Assembly (NCBI GenBank): GCA_949542085.1
Contig: CATGXW010000085.1
Coordinates: 1 to 5,021, forward strand
Direction: 5' to 3'
Source: an uncultured Alphaproteobacteria bacterium
GTDB lineage: Bacteria > Pseudomonadota > Alphaproteobacteria > RF32 > CAG-239
Length of the DNA: 5,021 nt
In this document: piece by piece, positions 4,546 to 5,021 of the stretch
Position numbering within the stretch: the first letter of the stretch is position 1
How the letters are laid out: each line of letters starts with the position of its first letter
The notes under the pieces: model-generated
The model's database searches: none
Told to the model about the DNA's origin: nothing
Seen by the model: only the letters and a program-made list of their open reading frames with translations
Made by a program: the position numbers and the translations under genes

Positions 4546-5021
4546 TTATCTGACAAATATTTGAACTTCTGACGAAGTTGCATCCGCACTGGTTTTGGAC
4601 GCCAAATTAATTTTGTCCGCACCAATACCCATTTCAATCATATCTTGAAAAATTTGAGTGGCGTTATTCTTGGCATTAGCGGCTGACAATTGGCTACCGT
4701 TAGCAGGACTGACTGCGACAACATCAAAAACAACACCAGGTTTCTTGGCAACCGCATTGCTGACAGCTTGCTTCAGACCTGTTTTATATTTGACGTCAGA
4801 TTTATTGAACTTGGCAACGAACAACGGTTTTCCGGAAGCAATCGTCGTACTCTTAACCGAGCCGTATGTCGGCGCATTCAAAGTTGAAGCAGAAGCCAGA
4901 GGAGCGTTGTTGATACCAAAGCTACCAGCTCTGACAGCAGAATTCAAATCAACGATATAATTTTTGGCGGTTTCAATATATTGTTGCTGACGAGCAACAT
5001 CGCTGTTGATTTCCGCAGACA
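4546..5021 (-). CDS. C-terminal part of a probable envelope protein, possibly OmpA-like (5' end off window)
   Basis: The reading frame stays open to the right edge, giving at least 157 C-terminal residues ending in SSEVQIFVR. A start at the TTG at 4947 is unlikely because the frame continues with sensible protein upstream. The first visible stretch, SAEINSDVARQQQYIETAK, looks like an amphipathic or coiled helix. After a Ser/Ala/Thr-rich linker comes an alpha/beta domain. It contains strand KPLFVAKF, a helix TGLKQAVSNAVAKK, strand VVFDVVAVSP, a helix with NAKNNATQIFQDMIEMG, then IGADKINLASKTS and the final strand VQIFVR. This order, and the N-x-x-x-N-A-x-x-I-x-x-x-M-x-x-x-G helix followed by a G-x-x-x-x-x-I strand, recalls the OmpA C-terminal peptidoglycan-binding fold. 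However, the canonical Asp and Arg ligand residues are not evident. The assignment is therefore a fold guess, while the gene itself is convincing. Confidence 0.75.
   Translation of the reverse strand, partial: SAEINSDVARQQQYIETAKNYIVDLNSAVRAGSFGINNAPLASASTLNAPTYGSVKSTTIASGKPLFVAKFNKSDVKYKTGLKQAVSNAVAKKPGVVFDVVAVSPANGSQLSAANAKNNATQIFQDMIEMGIGADKINLASKTSADATSSEVQIFVR

Noticed and set aside
4945..4947. TTG as the start codon of the right-edge gene
   Set aside because: The frame is open for 24 more codons to the window edge, and the upstream residues form a plausible helix. The true start is more likely outside the window.
4658..4960. Rightward 100-codon open frame opposite the right-edge gene
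   Set aside because: The leftward frame continues to the window edge with coherent secondary-structure pattern and ends at a shared terminator. The rightward one has no promoter, ribosome site or terminator.

Overview
The window looks like chromosomal DNA from a moderately AT-rich alphaproteobacterium. Three things suggest this: a cmk-rpsA gene pair typical of Proteobacteria, a six-domain S1 protein of proteobacterial length whose C-terminal tail resembles alphaproteobacterial S1, and an RsmE start. The lineage is an inference from gene content and protein style, since no search could be run. No mobile element, CRISPR array, tRNA or rRNA gene was seen.

Layout from left to right. Bases 1-761 hold a leftward pair: a small predicted lipoprotein gene, followed with a 4-base ATGA overlap by rsmE, whose 3' part runs off the left edge. 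A roughly 110-base gap without a convincing promoter separates this pair from the rightward cmk (cytidylate kinase). Next comes rpsA (ribosomal protein S1). It has its own good promoter and a structured leader of about 94 nt, and it ends in a very strong intrinsic terminator. Back to back with that terminator is a second one, serving a leftward gene for a small three-helix membrane protein. A compact divergent promoter region (3816-3959) drives this membrane gene leftward and, rightward, a gene for an unrecognised 175-residue protein with a dense Asp/Glu/Tyr tract. That gene and a leftward gene entering from the right edge share a bidirectional terminator. The right-edge gene encodes the C-terminal part of a possibly OmpA-like envelope protein.

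Functionally, cmk (CMP/dCMP phosphorylation), rpsA (mRNA capture on the 30S subunit) and rsmE (16S rRNA U1498 methylation) are housekeeping genes of nucleotide supply and translation. The lipoprotein, membrane protein and right-edge protein look like cell-envelope proteins of unknown role.

The most interesting signal is the rpsA leader. Its first hairpin loop can pair with a downstream segment to form an H-type pseudoknot. A second hairpin follows, then an unstructured A/U-rich stretch and an AUG with no Shine-Dalgarno sequence. This is a credible candidate for an autoregulatory S1-binding element.
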